A DNA stretch of 61,531 nucleotides. It comes from an uncultured bacterium. GTDB taxonomy: Bacteria > Gemmatimonadota > Gemmatimonadetes > Longimicrobiales > RSA9. The translations under genes were made by a program, and so were the position numbers. The stretch lies in contig CALBZE010000048.1 in the NCBI GenBank assembly GCA_937889645.1, positions 1-61,531 of the forward strand, given 5' to 3'. The notes beneath the pieces were generated by a model that did no database searches, was not told where the DNA came from, and worked only from the letters and a program-made list of their open reading frames with translations. Shown here piece by piece: positions 35,369 through 43,812 of this stretch (positions within the stretch are counted from its first letter, which is position 1; each line of letters opens with the position of its first letter).

Positions 35369-36475
35369 TCACGGGCCATCGCCGGCGAGGGCGAGGAGCC
35401 GCTGGAGGAGGTGGACGAAACGAGCGGCCTCGCGGCCCACGCCAAAGGGTCCGAGCGCGGTGTTGCGTCCGGAATGGGCGAAGAGCGACGTGATCGTCGG
35501 GCCGTCGCGGAGCTGGTCCGGGATCGCCGCCCCGAGGTGCAGCGTCTCGGTGAAGGGGACGAGTCGGTCGTCGCGGCCGTGGGCCAGGAGTGTGCGGATC
35601 GGGAGCCGCGGCAGGTGCGGGCCGGGGTCGAGGAGCGGATCGACCGCGAGCGCTGCGTCGGCGAGTGCCTGCGCCAGCTGCTCGCCACGGGCCTGGTCGA
35701 GTGCGGCGCCGCCGAAGCGGGCGACGAGGTCGAAGACCTCCCGGTGCGAGGGCGCGAGCGCCGTCCGGAGCTCGCGCTTGAGCTCGTCGTAGACTGGGTC
35801 GCCGGCGAATGTCCCGCGCCGGCCGCTCTCGTCGGCGAGGCGGGCGAGGGCGCGGGCGACGTCGTCGTGGTCCTCGAGCCCGGGCACGTGGGTGAGGTAG
35901 TTGGAGCCCATGACCCAAGCGCCGTAGGGGTCGGGCTCCGTCCTGTGGAGCACGCCGTCGTACTCGTATTCGCCGGTGAAGCCGAAGTGGAACAGTCGGC
36001 GCAGGTCGCAGTAGCCGCCCCAGGCGGCAACGGCGCGCAGCCGTGGCGCGAGGGTAGGGTCCGCCGCCACGGCGGCGAGGATCTGCGTCGCACCGAAGGA
36101 GAAACCGAGCACCACGATCCTGGAGGGATCGGCGACGCCCATCCCGCACACCGCGTCGATCGCGGCGTGCACGCTCGGCCCGGTGACGGCCGGCGCGACC
36201 CGGAGCCGCCGCCACTCCGGGATCTCGGGGACCAGCACGGCCGAGCCGCTCGCCGCCACCGCGCGCACGAACCGGTCGAGCGACGGGTGTGCCGGGCCGT
36301 GCCAGGTCAAGCCGTGCAGCACGATCCACGTCGGGAGCGGGCCCCGGCGGCCGGCCGGCAGGTACAGGCGCGCCGGCAGCGCCTCGCCGCGCCGCTCGTA
36401 GGTCGTGTCCCGGAGCTCTACCGCGTGCGGGCTCGGGCGGAGGTATTGGTTCAGGAACCGGATCGTCTTGATCAT
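35369..36475 (-). CDS. Alpha/beta hydrolase (dienelactone hydrolase-like)
   Basis: A 368-residue serine hydrolase. The oxyanion region is VLHGLTWHG, the nucleophile elbow is VLGFSFGA (Ser in GFSFG), the acid is probably the Asp in LLAHGRDDRLVP and the base a His in LFAHSGRN. A helical cap of about 120 residues (FTGEYEYDGVLHRTEPDPYG and onwards) sits between the elbow and the acid. There is no signal peptide, so it should be cytoplasmic. The substrate is unknown; esterase or acyl-ester hydrolase is likely. Confidence 0.85.
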   Translation of the reverse strand: MIKTIRFLNQYLRPSPHAVELRDTTYERRGEALPARLYLPAGRRGPLPTWIVLHGLTWHGPAHPSLDRFVRAVAASGSAVLVPEIPEWRRLRVAPAVTGPSVHAAIDAVCGMGVADPSRIVVLGFSFGATQILAAVAADPTLAPRLRAVAAWGGYCDLRRLFHFGFTGEYEYDGVLHRTEPDPYGAWVMGSNYLTHVPGLEDHDDVARALARLADESGRRGTFAGDPVYDELKRELRTALAPSHREVFDLVARFGGAALDQARGEQLAQALADAALAVDPLLDPGPHLPRLPIRTLLAHGRDDRLVPFTETLHLGAAIPDQLRDGPTITSLFAHSGRNTALGPFGVGREAARFVHLLQRLLALAGDGP

Positions 36476-36557
36476 GCCGCACCCATTCTACACGGCGGCC
36501 AGGGTGCCGAGCCAGACCGGGCGTCGGCGGTTGCGCCGCTCCGTCCAGCACTCGCGC

Positions 36558-36586
36558 TTGACGCAGGCGCCGGAACGGGTTATCAC
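36558..36586 (+). promoter_or_regulatory. Promoter of the ClC channel gene
   Basis: TTGACG (36558-36563) and TATCAC (36581-36586) are exactly 17 bases apart, with the predicted start about 45 bases before the ATG at 36638. Confidence 0.6.
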
Positions 36587-36637
36587 GGTTTCCCTCCCGA
36601 GAACGTGACCCTCGAACTCGGCCGGTCACACCAACGC

Positions 36638-38539
36638 ATGCAAGACACGGGCGGCAGCCGACGAACTGGATCGGTCTCCGAGGCGACGGCGGATCGCGCA
36701 ATCGTGCGCGGAGCCGAGCGCCTGCGTGCGTCGCTGTCGTGGCGACGCGTGATTCGACGCCCCGGCGTATCGGTCACGATCCTCGCGCGGTCGGTCCTCT
36801 CGGCGTTCGGCGCGCTCGGGCTGAGCGAGAACGCGATCCTCTTCGGCTTCGCCGTGGCGATCGGCGTGGCCGGCGCGCTGGGCGTGGCGTCGTTCTACTG
36901 GCTGATCGACCAGGCGTACAACGTCCTCTTCGCCTGGCCGGCGAGCCGGCTCGGCCCCGACTCGATCCCTCTCTACCGCCCAGTGCTGACCGCGGCCGGT
37001 TTCGCGGCGGCCTGGGTGATCATGCGACGCCTGGCGCCCGGGCACGACGGCTCGGTCGTCCCCGACGTGCAGCTCGCGGTGGCGCGGCGGGGCGGGCACA
37101 TCCCGACGAGGCCGGCGGTGGCGCGCACCGCGGCGAGCGCCGTGACGCTGGGGAGCGGCGGCTCGGCGGGGAGCGAAGGACCGGTCGCCGTGCTCGGTGC
37201 GGCCATCGGCTCGGCGCTCGGCCGCACCTTCGGGTTCGGCGCCCCACGCGTGAAGGTCCTCGTAGCCGCCGGCGCCGCGGCGGGGATCTCCGCAGCGTTC
37301 AACGCTCCACTCGCGGGCGCCTTCTTCGCGCTCGAGGAGATCCTCGGCTCGCTCGCCGCGGGCGCGTTCCCTCCCGTCGTCATCGCCAGCGTCGTCGCCG
37401 CGATCGTCTCGCGCGGGATCTTCGGTAACCACCCCGCCTTCCCGATCCCGGAGGAGTACGGCTACACGCTCGCCCGCGAGGTCCTCGTGTTCTATCCGCT
37501 GCTGGGCGTCCTGGCGGGCCTCGTCTCCGTGCTTTTCGTTCGCACCTACTTCCGCGCCGGCGACGCCGTTCGGCAGTTGCGGGTGCCGGAATGGGCGATC
37601 CCGTGGATCGGCGGCGCCGTCGTCGGCCTCATGGTCCTCGTCTCCCAGGGCGACCTCGTCGGGCACGGGCACTTCGCCGTCCGGCTCGAGGTGTTCGGCC
37701 GCATGCCCTGGTTCGCGCTGGCGTTCCTCGCGTTCGGGAAGATCGTCGCCACATCGATCACGCTGAACGCCGGCGGGTCCGGCGGCGTGTTCACGCCGTC
37801 GCTCTACGTGGGCGCCGCGACGGGCGGGGCGTTCGGCGTCGCGATCGCCTCGCTGTTCCCCGGGCTCGAACTGCACCCCGAGGCGTACGCGCTCGTCGGG
37901 ATGAGCGCCGTCGTCGCCGCCGCGACCGCGGCGCCGATCACCGGGATCCTGATCGTGTTCGAAATGACCAACGACTATGCGATCATGCTCCCGCTGATGC
38001 TGACCACGGTGGTCAGCTACGTCGTCGCTCGGAGGATCGAGCAGGACTCGCTCTACAGCGGGTGGCTGCGGCGCCGGGGCGAGCGGATCGAGCACGGCGC
38101 CGACCGGGACGTCCTGGCCGGGCTCAGCGTGGCCGATGCCTACGACCGCAATCCTCAGGTCATCGGCCACGCCGCCACGGTCGGCAGCCTCCTCGAGCAC
38201 CTGGGGCGCGGCGGACAGACCGAGTTCCCCGTGGTCGACGAGGAACTCCGCTGCATCGGCGTGATCACCGTGGCCGACCTGGGGCGGCTGGCCCGCGACC
38301 AGGACCGGCTGACGGGGCTCCTGATCGCAGCCGACGTCGCGAACCCCACCGAAACCGTCACGCCGAGGGACTCGCTCCTCGATGCGATTCGGAAGATGGG
38401 CGTGCGCGGGGCGTCATCGCTGCCGGTCGTCGATCCCGATACCGGACGGCTCGTCGGAGTGATCTCGCGCGCGCACGTCCTCGCGCTCTACGAGCGCGCG
38501 ATCGCGGGGTCGCCGGAGGCCGAGGCGGTGCACGGGTGA
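36638..38539 (+). CDS. ClC family chloride channel/transporter with CBS domains
   Basis: A 633-residue membrane protein that moves chloride, probably in exchange for protons. About 11-12 hydrophobic helices cover residues 50-470. The selectivity-filter motifs are GSGGSAGSEGP (contains the gating Glu) and GGSGGVFTPSL. Two CBS domains follow in the C-terminal 140 residues (AATVGSLLEHLGRGGQTEFPV and DSLLDAIRKMGVRGASSLPV) and may bind adenine nucleotides. The gene has its own promoter and is closed by a hairpin terminator. Whether it is a channel or an exchanger needs the proton-path residues checked. Confidence 0.94.
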   Translation: MQDTGGSRRTGSVSEATADRAIVRGAERLRASLSWRRVIRRPGVSVTILARSVLSAFGALGLSENAILFGFAVAIGVAGALGVASFYWLIDQAYNVLFAWPASRLGPDSIPLYRPVLTAAGFAAAWVIMRRLAPGHDGSVVPDVQLAVARRGGHIPTRPAVARTAASAVTLGSGGSAGSEGPVAVLGAAIGSALGRTFGFGAPRVKVLVAAGAAAGISAAFNAPLAGAFFALEEILGSLAAGAFPPVVIASVVAAIVSRGIFGNHPAFPIPEEYGYTLAREVLVFYPLLGVLAGLVSVLFVRTYFRAGDAVRQLRVPEWAIPWIGGAVVGLMVLVSQGDLVGHGHFAVRLEVFGRMPWFALAFLAFGKIVATSITLNAGGSGGVFTPSLYVGAATGGAFGVAIASLFPGLELHPEAYALVGMSAVVAAATAAPITGILIVFEMTNDYAIMLPLMLTTVVSYVVARRIEQDSLYSGWLRRRGERIEHGADRDVLAGLSVADAYDRNPQVIGHAATVGSLLEHLGRGGQTEFPVVDEELRCIGVITVADLGRLARDQDRLTGLLIAADVANPTETVTPRDSLLDAIRKMGVRGASSLPVVDPDTGRLVGVISRAHVLALYERAIAGSPEAEAVHG

Positions 38540-38542
38540 ACG

Positions 38543-38572
38543 AAGGCGGGCCGGAAGATTCCGGCCCGCCTT
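38543..38572. terminator. Bidirectional terminator between clc and the E1 gene
   Basis: A perfect 13-base-pair stem (38543-38555 with 38560-38572, loop of four) starts three bases after the clc stop. It lies between convergent genes. The T-tract is short (TT on one side, AA on the other), so it may act from both directions. Confidence 0.65.
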
Positions 38573-38646
38573 CCGTTCGTGCGCGTCCCAACCGGCGCCC
38601 CGGGACGCGTCGCCCGCCGGGGCGCCGCGCTCCCGACCCGACCGCG

Positions 38647-40776
38647 TCAGAACGCCCGGATCTCCTGGATCGCCTTCCAGACGTCGTCCGTCTGCGGCAG
38701 GATCACGTCCTCGAGCTCGGGCGAGTACGCGACCCACGTGTCGAGCGACGCGACGCGCTTGACGGGCGCGTCCAGCCACGGGAAGAGCTCGTCGGCGATC
38801 CGCGCCGCGATCTCCGAGCCGATCCCCCACGAGAGCGCGTCCTCGTGCGCGATGATGACCCGGTTCGTCTTGCGGACGGAGTCGCCGATCGTCTCCATGT
38901 CGAGCGGGTTCAGCGAGCGCAGGTCGATGACCTCGACGCTGATCCCGTGCTCTTCCGCGATCTTGGCCGCATCCAGCGAGCGCTTCACGACGGCGCCGCA
39001 CGCCACGACCGTGACGTCCTTCCCCTCGCGGAGCACCTTCGCCTTTCCGAACGGGATCATGAAGTTCGGCCCGGGATACTGCCCCTTGTTGTAGACCTGG
39101 CGGTAGAGGTGCTTGTGCTCGAGGAAGAGCACCGGGTCCTCGCAGCGGATCGCCGTGCGGAGAAGCCCGTTCGCGTCGACGGCGTTCGACGGGAGCACCA
39201 CGCGCAGCCCCGGCGTGTGCGTGAAGAGCGTCTCGCCGGTCTGCGAGTGGTAGATCGCGCCACCCTTGAGGTAGCCGCCGTACGCGACGCGGATCACGAC
39301 CGGCGCCGCCCACGAGTTGTTCGACCGGTAGCGCATCGTGGCCAGCTCCCCGCGGATCTGCATCATCGCCGGCCAGATGTAGTCGAAGAACTGGATCTCG
39401 ACGACCGGCTTGAGCCCACGGGTGGCCATCCCGGCCGCGCGGCCGACGATGTTCGCCTCGGCCAGCGGCGAGTTGAAGACGCGGATGCCTCCGAACTTGC
39501 GCTGGAGCCCCCACGTCACCTTGAAGACGCCGCCCTTCCCCTTGACCTTCTCGAGGACCTCCTCGCGGCTCGCGTCGGCGACGTCCTCGCCGAAGACGAC
39601 GATGCGCGGATCGCGCTCCATCTCGTCCCGCAGGCACGCGTTGATGAGGTCGACCATCGTGGTCTCCTCGCCCTCGAACCGCGGGTCGTCCTCGGTGTCG
39701 AAGCGCTCGGAAGTCGGGTCCACGTCCGGCGAGTAGAGGTAGAGCGTCGCCGTCTCGGGCGCCGGCTGCGGCTGCTCGAGCGCGCGGTCGGCCGCCTCCT
39801 GCACCTCCTGGAGCGCCTCCTGCTCGATCGCGTCCAGCTCTTCGGCCGTCGCCAGGCCGCTCTCGATCAGACGGTTGCGCAGCACGATGATCGGGTCGCG
39901 CTGCGCCTCCCGCTCCCGCTCGTCGTCGGGGCGGTACATCCGCTCGTCGTCCGACTGCGAATGCGAGTACGGCCGGATCACGTGGGCGTGGAGCAGCGCC
40001 GGCCCCTTGCGCTGGCGCGCGTAGGCGACGACGCGCCCGGCGGCCTCGTAGCTCGCTTCGACGTCGCACCCGTCGACCTCCTCCACGTAGAGGTGCGGGA
40101 AGCTCCTGACCAGCTCGCTGATCTTCCCGCCGGCCGTGTTGACCTCGACCGGCACCGAGATCGCGTACCCGTTGTCCTCGACCAGGAAGACGACGGGGAG
40201 CTTCAGGTTGCACGCCGTGTTGAGCGCCTCCCAGAACTCGCCCTCCGAGGTCTGCCCCTCGCCGGTCGTGACGAGCACGATCTCGTCGTCCTCGAACGGG
40301 CCGATCGCCTCGCGCATCGCCTCGACCTGCGAGGCCCGCCACGCCGCCTCGGCGCACCCGACGGCCTGGAGGAACTGCGTCCCCGTCGGCGACGAAGTGC
40401 TCACGATGTTGAGCTCGCGCTTCCCCCAGTGCGACGGCATCTGACGGCCGCCGCTCGCGGGGTCGGCCGCGGCCGCGACGGACTGGAGCAGCTGCTCGTA
40501 AGGCGTTACGCCCAGCGCAAGGGTGAGCGCACGGTCGCGGTAATAGAGGTAGAACCAATCGGAGCCCGGACGGAGATGTGGCGCGATCGCCACCTGGATC
40601 CCCTCGTGGCCCGCGCCGGAAATCTGGAAGAAGATCTTGTTCTGACGCTTGAGCTGGAGCTCCTTGTCGTCGATCCTGCGGGCCGTCACCATCGTGCGGT
40701 ACATGCGCAGGAGCGCGTCCCGGTCCAGCCCTGCCGCGCGCTTCTTCCGCTCCGCGATCTTCGCTTTCGTCGCCAT
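38647..40776 (-). CDS. 2-oxoacid dehydrogenase E1, alpha and beta fused in one chain
   Basis: A thiamine-diphosphate enzyme of 709 residues that starts oxidative decarboxylation of branched-chain 2-oxoacids or pyruvate. The alpha half (about 1-345) has AGHEGIQVAIA and the cofactor motif GEGQTSEGEFWEALN ... VEDNGYA. The beta half (about 375-709) has VVFGEDVADASREEV, FNSPLAEANIVGRAAGM and EVIDLRSLNPLD. The two are usually separate genes. The link region is acidic and Glu/Gln-rich. No E2, E3 or lipoate gene is adjacent. The substrate cannot be fixed from motifs, although RRIDDKELQLKRQNKIFFQ resembles the branched-chain type. Confidence 0.92.
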   Translation of the reverse strand: MATKAKIAERKKRAAGLDRDALLRMYRTMVTARRIDDKELQLKRQNKIFFQISGAGHEGIQVAIAPHLRPGSDWFYLYYRDRALTLALGVTPYEQLLQSVAAAADPASGGRQMPSHWGKRELNIVSTSSPTGTQFLQAVGCAEAAWRASQVEAMREAIGPFEDDEIVLVTTGEGQTSEGEFWEALNTACNLKLPVVFLVEDNGYAISVPVEVNTAGGKISELVRSFPHLYVEEVDGCDVEASYEAAGRVVAYARQRKGPALLHAHVIRPYSHSQSDDERMYRPDDEREREAQRDPIIVLRNRLIESGLATAEELDAIEQEALQEVQEAADRALEQPQPAPETATLYLYSPDVDPTSERFDTEDDPRFEGEETTMVDLINACLRDEMERDPRIVVFGEDVADASREEVLEKVKGKGGVFKVTWGLQRKFGGIRVFNSPLAEANIVGRAAGMATRGLKPVVEIQFFDYIWPAMMQIRGELATMRYRSNNSWAAPVVIRVAYGGYLKGGAIYHSQTGETLFTHTPGLRVVLPSNAVDANGLLRTAIRCEDPVLFLEHKHLYRQVYNKGQYPGPNFMIPFGKAKVLREGKDVTVVACGAVVKRSLDAAKIAEEHGISVEVIDLRSLNPLDMETIGDSVRKTNRVIIAHEDALSWGIGSEIAARIADELFPWLDAPVKRVASLDTWVAYSPELEDVILPQTDDVWKAIQEIRAF

Positions 40777-40857
40777 GATCCATCCACTCGTGACCGTTCG
40801 TCCCCGGCCCGGGGGCGCGGGGGACTCAAACCCCGAAGGGTCCGTGCCGAACACTTT

Positions 40858-40863
40858 AGTATA
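40858..40863 (-). promoter_or_regulatory. Possible -10 box for the E1 gene
   Basis: TATACT on the minus strand, about 80 bases before the ATG at 40776. The hexamer 17 bases upstream (TGGCCG) is a poor -35. The 295-base gap to the next plus-strand gene holds nothing else I can identify. Confidence 0.35.
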
Positions 40864-41071
40864 CCCCGACGCGGCGCCGTCGGCCACCCCGCGAATCGCG
40901 CCGGCGTCGGAGGTCATCCCGCGAGCCGCGGACCCGTGGCCGCCCGGCCGGGGTACATCGGCCCAATCGGCGAGGCGCGGGGTCGCCCGCCGTTGCGAAG
41001 CGGCCGAACCGTTGCAATCTTCAGCATGCGTCCCGCCGGCTGCCCGGGCGGGTCCACCTGGTTCTCGAGGA

Positions 41072-41368
41072 GTGAATTCACTGAGCAAGTCCCGTTCGAA
41101 GTTGCTCGTTCGTCTGGCTTTCCATGCCCTCAGGCGCCCGCGCCTCGCGCTGCTCCTCCTCGGTGCGGCGTGGCGGTTCCGGGCTCGGGGTTGGTTCAGG
41201 CGTCCCCCGTTCCTGCCGCTGCCCCCGGCGGAGTACCTGGAGTGGCGGATGCACACGGCGTACGGGGATGAGGGTGCGGAGCCGACGCCGGACGAACTCG
41301 TGCGGTATCTCGAGTGGTCCGCGTCCATGAGGCGGACGGGCCGGTCCATCAGGCGCGCGACGACGTGA
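41072..41368 (+). CDS. Small hypothetical protein coupled to the next gene
   Basis: About 98 residues. A basic N-terminus (SLSKSRSKLLVRLAFHALRRPR) leads to a short hydrophobic segment (LALLLLGAAWRF), then Pro-rich LPLPPAEYLEWRMHTAYG and TPDELVRYLEWSASMRR. It could be a membrane-attached protein facing the cytosol. The start is uncertain: GTG at 41072 or CTG at 41081 after GAGGA. The stop TGA overlaps the GTG of the next gene (GTGA). No family is recognised. Confidence 0.55.
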   Translation: MNSLSKSRSKLLVRLAFHALRRPRLALLLLGAAWRFRARGWFRRPPFLPLPPAEYLEWRMHTAYGDEGAEPTPDELVRYLEWSASMRRTGRSIRRATT

Positions 41369-41781
41369 AGAAGCTCTTCGTTCTGCTGTTTCTCTTCGCC
41401 GCTGCGAGCGCCACGGTCCCCGCGCTGCGCGAGCGGGTCGAGCCGAGGGTCGTTCCCGTATGGGATTCCGGCCTGCGGCGCCTCGATCCCGTGATCGAAT
41501 GGGCGATGGTCCCCGTCCATCGCTGGGCGGCGGAACACGAGGCGCAGGCGATCGCGCGGATGATCCGATCCCGGGCGGAGCGGTCGGGCAACCTGCCGCT
41601 GCCTAGCGAGTTCCCGGACTACCTGCGTCGCAACTGGCGAGGCGGCAAGCAGGGGCGGGACCCGTGGGGGAACTGGTACTACCTCGTCGTGAGCCGTGAC
41701 TCGATCACGGTCGGTTCGGCTGGCCCCGATGGGGAACGGAACACGGAAGACGACATCCGGGCCAGCGTCGGACGGAGATAG
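41365..41781 (+). CDS. Exported protein with a type II secretion GspG-like C-terminal motif
   Basis: A 138-residue protein with an N-terminal hydrophobic segment (KKLFVLLFLFAAASATVPA), which is a signal or membrane anchor. The C-terminal half contains KQGRDPWGNWYYLVV and VGSAGPDGERNTEDDI, closely resembling the calcium-site end of type II secretion major pseudopilin GspG (DPWGNPY ... GSDG ... DDI). It lacks a prepilin peptidase site, so it is not a normal pseudopilin. GTG start coupled to the preceding gene. The function is unknown. Confidence 0.65.
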   Translation: MKKLFVLLFLFAAASATVPALRERVEPRVVPVWDSGLRRLDPVIEWAMVPVHRWAAEHEAQAIARMIRSRAERSGNLPLPSEFPDYLRRNWRGGKQGRDPWGNWYYLVVSRDSITVGSAGPDGERNTEDDIRASVGRR

Positions 41782-41788
41782 CGCGTTA

Positions 41789-42502
41789 ATGGAGTTTCTC
41801 CTCCACGACATCGTCGCCCTGCTGCTCGCGGTCGGGCCGTGGGTGGTGTTCGCGATCGTCGCCATCGAGACGGCCGCTTTCCTCGGGCTGCTGGTCCCCG
41901 CCGAAGCGACGGTGCTCATCGCGGCGTTCCTTGCGGACCGGGGCTACTTCGAGTTCGGCGACATCGCGGCGGCGACGCTGGGCGGCGCGCTCGTCGGCGA
42001 CCAGTGCGGCTATCTCCTGGGCCGGGTCGGCGGCACACGCATGGTCGCACAAGGCACTTGCCTGGGGAGCGCATGGCGCCGTTACGAGGCGACGGCGACG
42101 GGGCTGTTCCGGCGCCACGCCGCGCTCTCCGTCACGCTTGCCCGATTCCTCTCCTTCGTCCGGACGCTCATGCCCTGGTTCGCGGGGATGAGCCGCATGC
42201 CGTATGGCCGATTCCTGGTCTTCGACGTCGTTGGCATCCTCGGCTGGGGGTTCGGCTCGATCGCGCTCGGCTACGTCGTTGGCGAGAGCTGGCGTCTGGT
42301 CGCATCCACGCTCGGGACGCTGAGCGCCATCGTGGTCGGCGGCCTCGTCGTGGTCGGGCTGGTCCTCCTGCACCGCAAGCGGCACCGGCTGATGCTGGAA
42401 TCGGCTGAGCCGGCCGGTGGCGGCGCTCCCGAGGCCGCGGTCGCGACCGCGCCCGGCGCGGCGGCGCCTTCGGCCGGCGCCTCCGGCCGCACGGAGGGGT
42501 AG
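41789..42502 (+). CDS. DedA family membrane protein
   Basis: A 237-residue inner-membrane protein of the DedA/SNARE-associated family, members of which act as phospholipid (undecaprenyl phosphate or phosphatidylethanolamine) translocases. Visible are ETAAFLGLLVPAEATVLIAAFLA (re-entrant Glu region), GDQCGYLLGRVGG and the signature VTLARFLSFVRTLMPWFAGMSRMPY. About five hydrophobic segments are followed by a low-complexity Ala/Gly/Pro tail of about 40 residues. The stop is directly joined to the coaE start. Confidence 0.9.
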   Translation: MEFLLHDIVALLLAVGPWVVFAIVAIETAAFLGLLVPAEATVLIAAFLADRGYFEFGDIAAATLGGALVGDQCGYLLGRVGGTRMVAQGTCLGSAWRRYEATATGLFRRHAALSVTLARFLSFVRTLMPWFAGMSRMPYGRFLVFDVVGILGWGFGSIALGYVVGESWRLVASTLGTLSAIVVGGLVVVGLVLLHRKRHRLMLESAEPAGGGAPEAAVATAPGAAAPSAGASGRTEG

Positions 42503-43114
42503 GTGTTCCGCGTCGGGCTCACGGGAAACATCGCGAGCGGCAAGTCGACGGTTGCGCGGGTCTGGCAGCGTCTGGGCGCCCGCGTGATCGACGCGGACGT
42601 CCTGGCGCGCCGCGCGGTGGCGCCGGGTTCGGCCGCGGTTCGCCGCATCGCGGAAGAATTCGGCCCCGGCGTGCTGGATGAGTCCGGCGGGCTGGACCGC
42701 GCGGCGATGCGCGGCGTCGTGTTCCGCGACCCCGCCGCGCGGGCGAAGCTGGAATCGATCGTGCACCCCGAGGTCGGCCGGCTGCGGGCCGAGGAGGAGG
42801 CACGGCTCGAGGCCGAGGGGGAGAGCATCGTCGTCCACGACATCCCGCTCCTCTTCGAGGCCGGCCTGGACCCGGAGTTCGATGCGATCGTCCTGGTCGA
42901 CGCCCCGGAGCAGGTCCGCCTCGAGCGGCTGGTCCGGGACCGCGGCCTCGACGAGGACGAAGCGCGGCGCATGATCGACGCCCAGATGCCGGCGTCGGAA
43001 AAGCGTCGCCGTGCGGATTACGTGATCGAGAACGAAGGCACGCTCGACGCGCTCGAGCGCGAGGCGGAGGCGGTATGGCGGGAGCTTCGGCGGAGGGCCG
43101 CCGCGTCAGGATAG
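42503..43114 (+). CDS. coaE: Dephospho-CoA kinase
   Basis: Last step of coenzyme A synthesis. The 203-residue P-loop kinase has GLTGNIASGKSTV at the N-terminus, then IDADVLARRAV and HDIPLLFEAGL. The start is GTG at 42503, directly after the dedA stop. The 3' end overlaps the PHP gene if its ATG at 43075 is used. Confidence 0.95.
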   Translation: MFRVGLTGNIASGKSTVARVWQRLGARVIDADVLARRAVAPGSAAVRRIAEEFGPGVLDESGGLDRAAMRGVVFRDPAARAKLESIVHPEVGRLRAEEEARLEAEGESIVVHDIPLLFEAGLDPEFDAIVLVDAPEQVRLERLVRDRGLDEDEARRMIDAQMPASEKRRRADYVIENEGTLDALEREAEAVWRELRRRAAASG

Positions 43115-43752
43115 ACATGCACCTGCACACCCGCGGCTCGCACGATTGCCTGAGCGACCCCGTCGCGGTGATCGAGCGGGCGGCCGCTCGCGGTGTCGAC
43201 AAGGTCTGCATCACCGACCACAACGAGATCGACGTGGCGCTCCGAATGAGGGAGCGCTACCCCGACCGCGTCATCGTGGGGGAGGAGGTGAAGACGGCGG
43301 AAGGGGTGGACGTGATCGGGCTGTACATCTCCGAGCGGATCCCGAAAGGGACGCCGGCGCGGGAGACGTGCGAGCGGATCCACGACCAGGGCGGGATCGT
43401 CTACGTGCCGCACCCGTTCGCCGGCGGGAAGGGCGGCGGCGGGCGGATCCTCGGCGAGATCGAGGACCTCGTCGACGCCGTGGAGGGGTTCAACGGCCGT
43501 ATCCATTACCGCCGGCTGAACGACCGGGCCGTCGCATGGGCGCGGGAGCGGAACCTTCCGCTCGGCGCCGGCTCGGACGCCCACACGCTCTTCGAGGTCG
43601 GACGCACGTACGTCGACGTGCCGCCGTTCGAGGACTCGCCGTCCGCGTTTCTCGCCGCGTTGCGGGAAGGGCGGCTCCATGGACATTACTCTTCCTTCGC
43701 GGTGCACGTCGCGTCGACGTACGCCAAGTTCCACAAGCGCTGGGTCCCTTGA
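43075..43752 (+). CDS. PHP-domain phosphoesterase
   Basis: A metal-dependent hydrolase of 225 residues of the polymerase-and-histidinol-phosphatase class. Metal ligands are visible in IDMHLHTRGSHD, ITDHNE, VGEEV, VPHPFAG and GSDAHT. Likely activity is phosphoesterase on nucleotides or small phosphates (like the AMP/3',5'-bisphosphate PHP family). ATG at 43075 overlaps coaE by 40 bases; ATG at 43117 (MHLHTRG) would cut the first strand, so 43075 is preferred. It lies before a DHH phosphoesterase, and the two may act on related small nucleotides. Confidence 0.85.
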   Translation: MAGASAEGRRVRIDMHLHTRGSHDCLSDPVAVIERAAARGVDKVCITDHNEIDVALRMRERYPDRVIVGEEVKTAEGVDVIGLYISERIPKGTPARETCERIHDQGGIVYVPHPFAGGKGGGGRILGEIEDLVDAVEGFNGRIHYRRLNDRAVAWARERNLPLGAGSDAHTLFEVGRTYVDVPPFEDSPSAFLAALREGRLHGHYSSFAVHVASTYAKFHKRWVP

Positions 43753-43812
43753 CGCTCCGCGCCGCGGCCGGCTACTCTCGCGCTTCGGGACCCGGGACCA
43801 GGGTGTTCTGAC

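Noticed and set aside
35363..36637. An apparent 1058-codon plus-strand protein beginning at 35363 that includes the ClC channel
   Set aside because: The first 425 codons are antisense to the alpha/beta hydrolase gene. The ClC start at 36638 has its own promoter at 36558-36586 and matches the family start.
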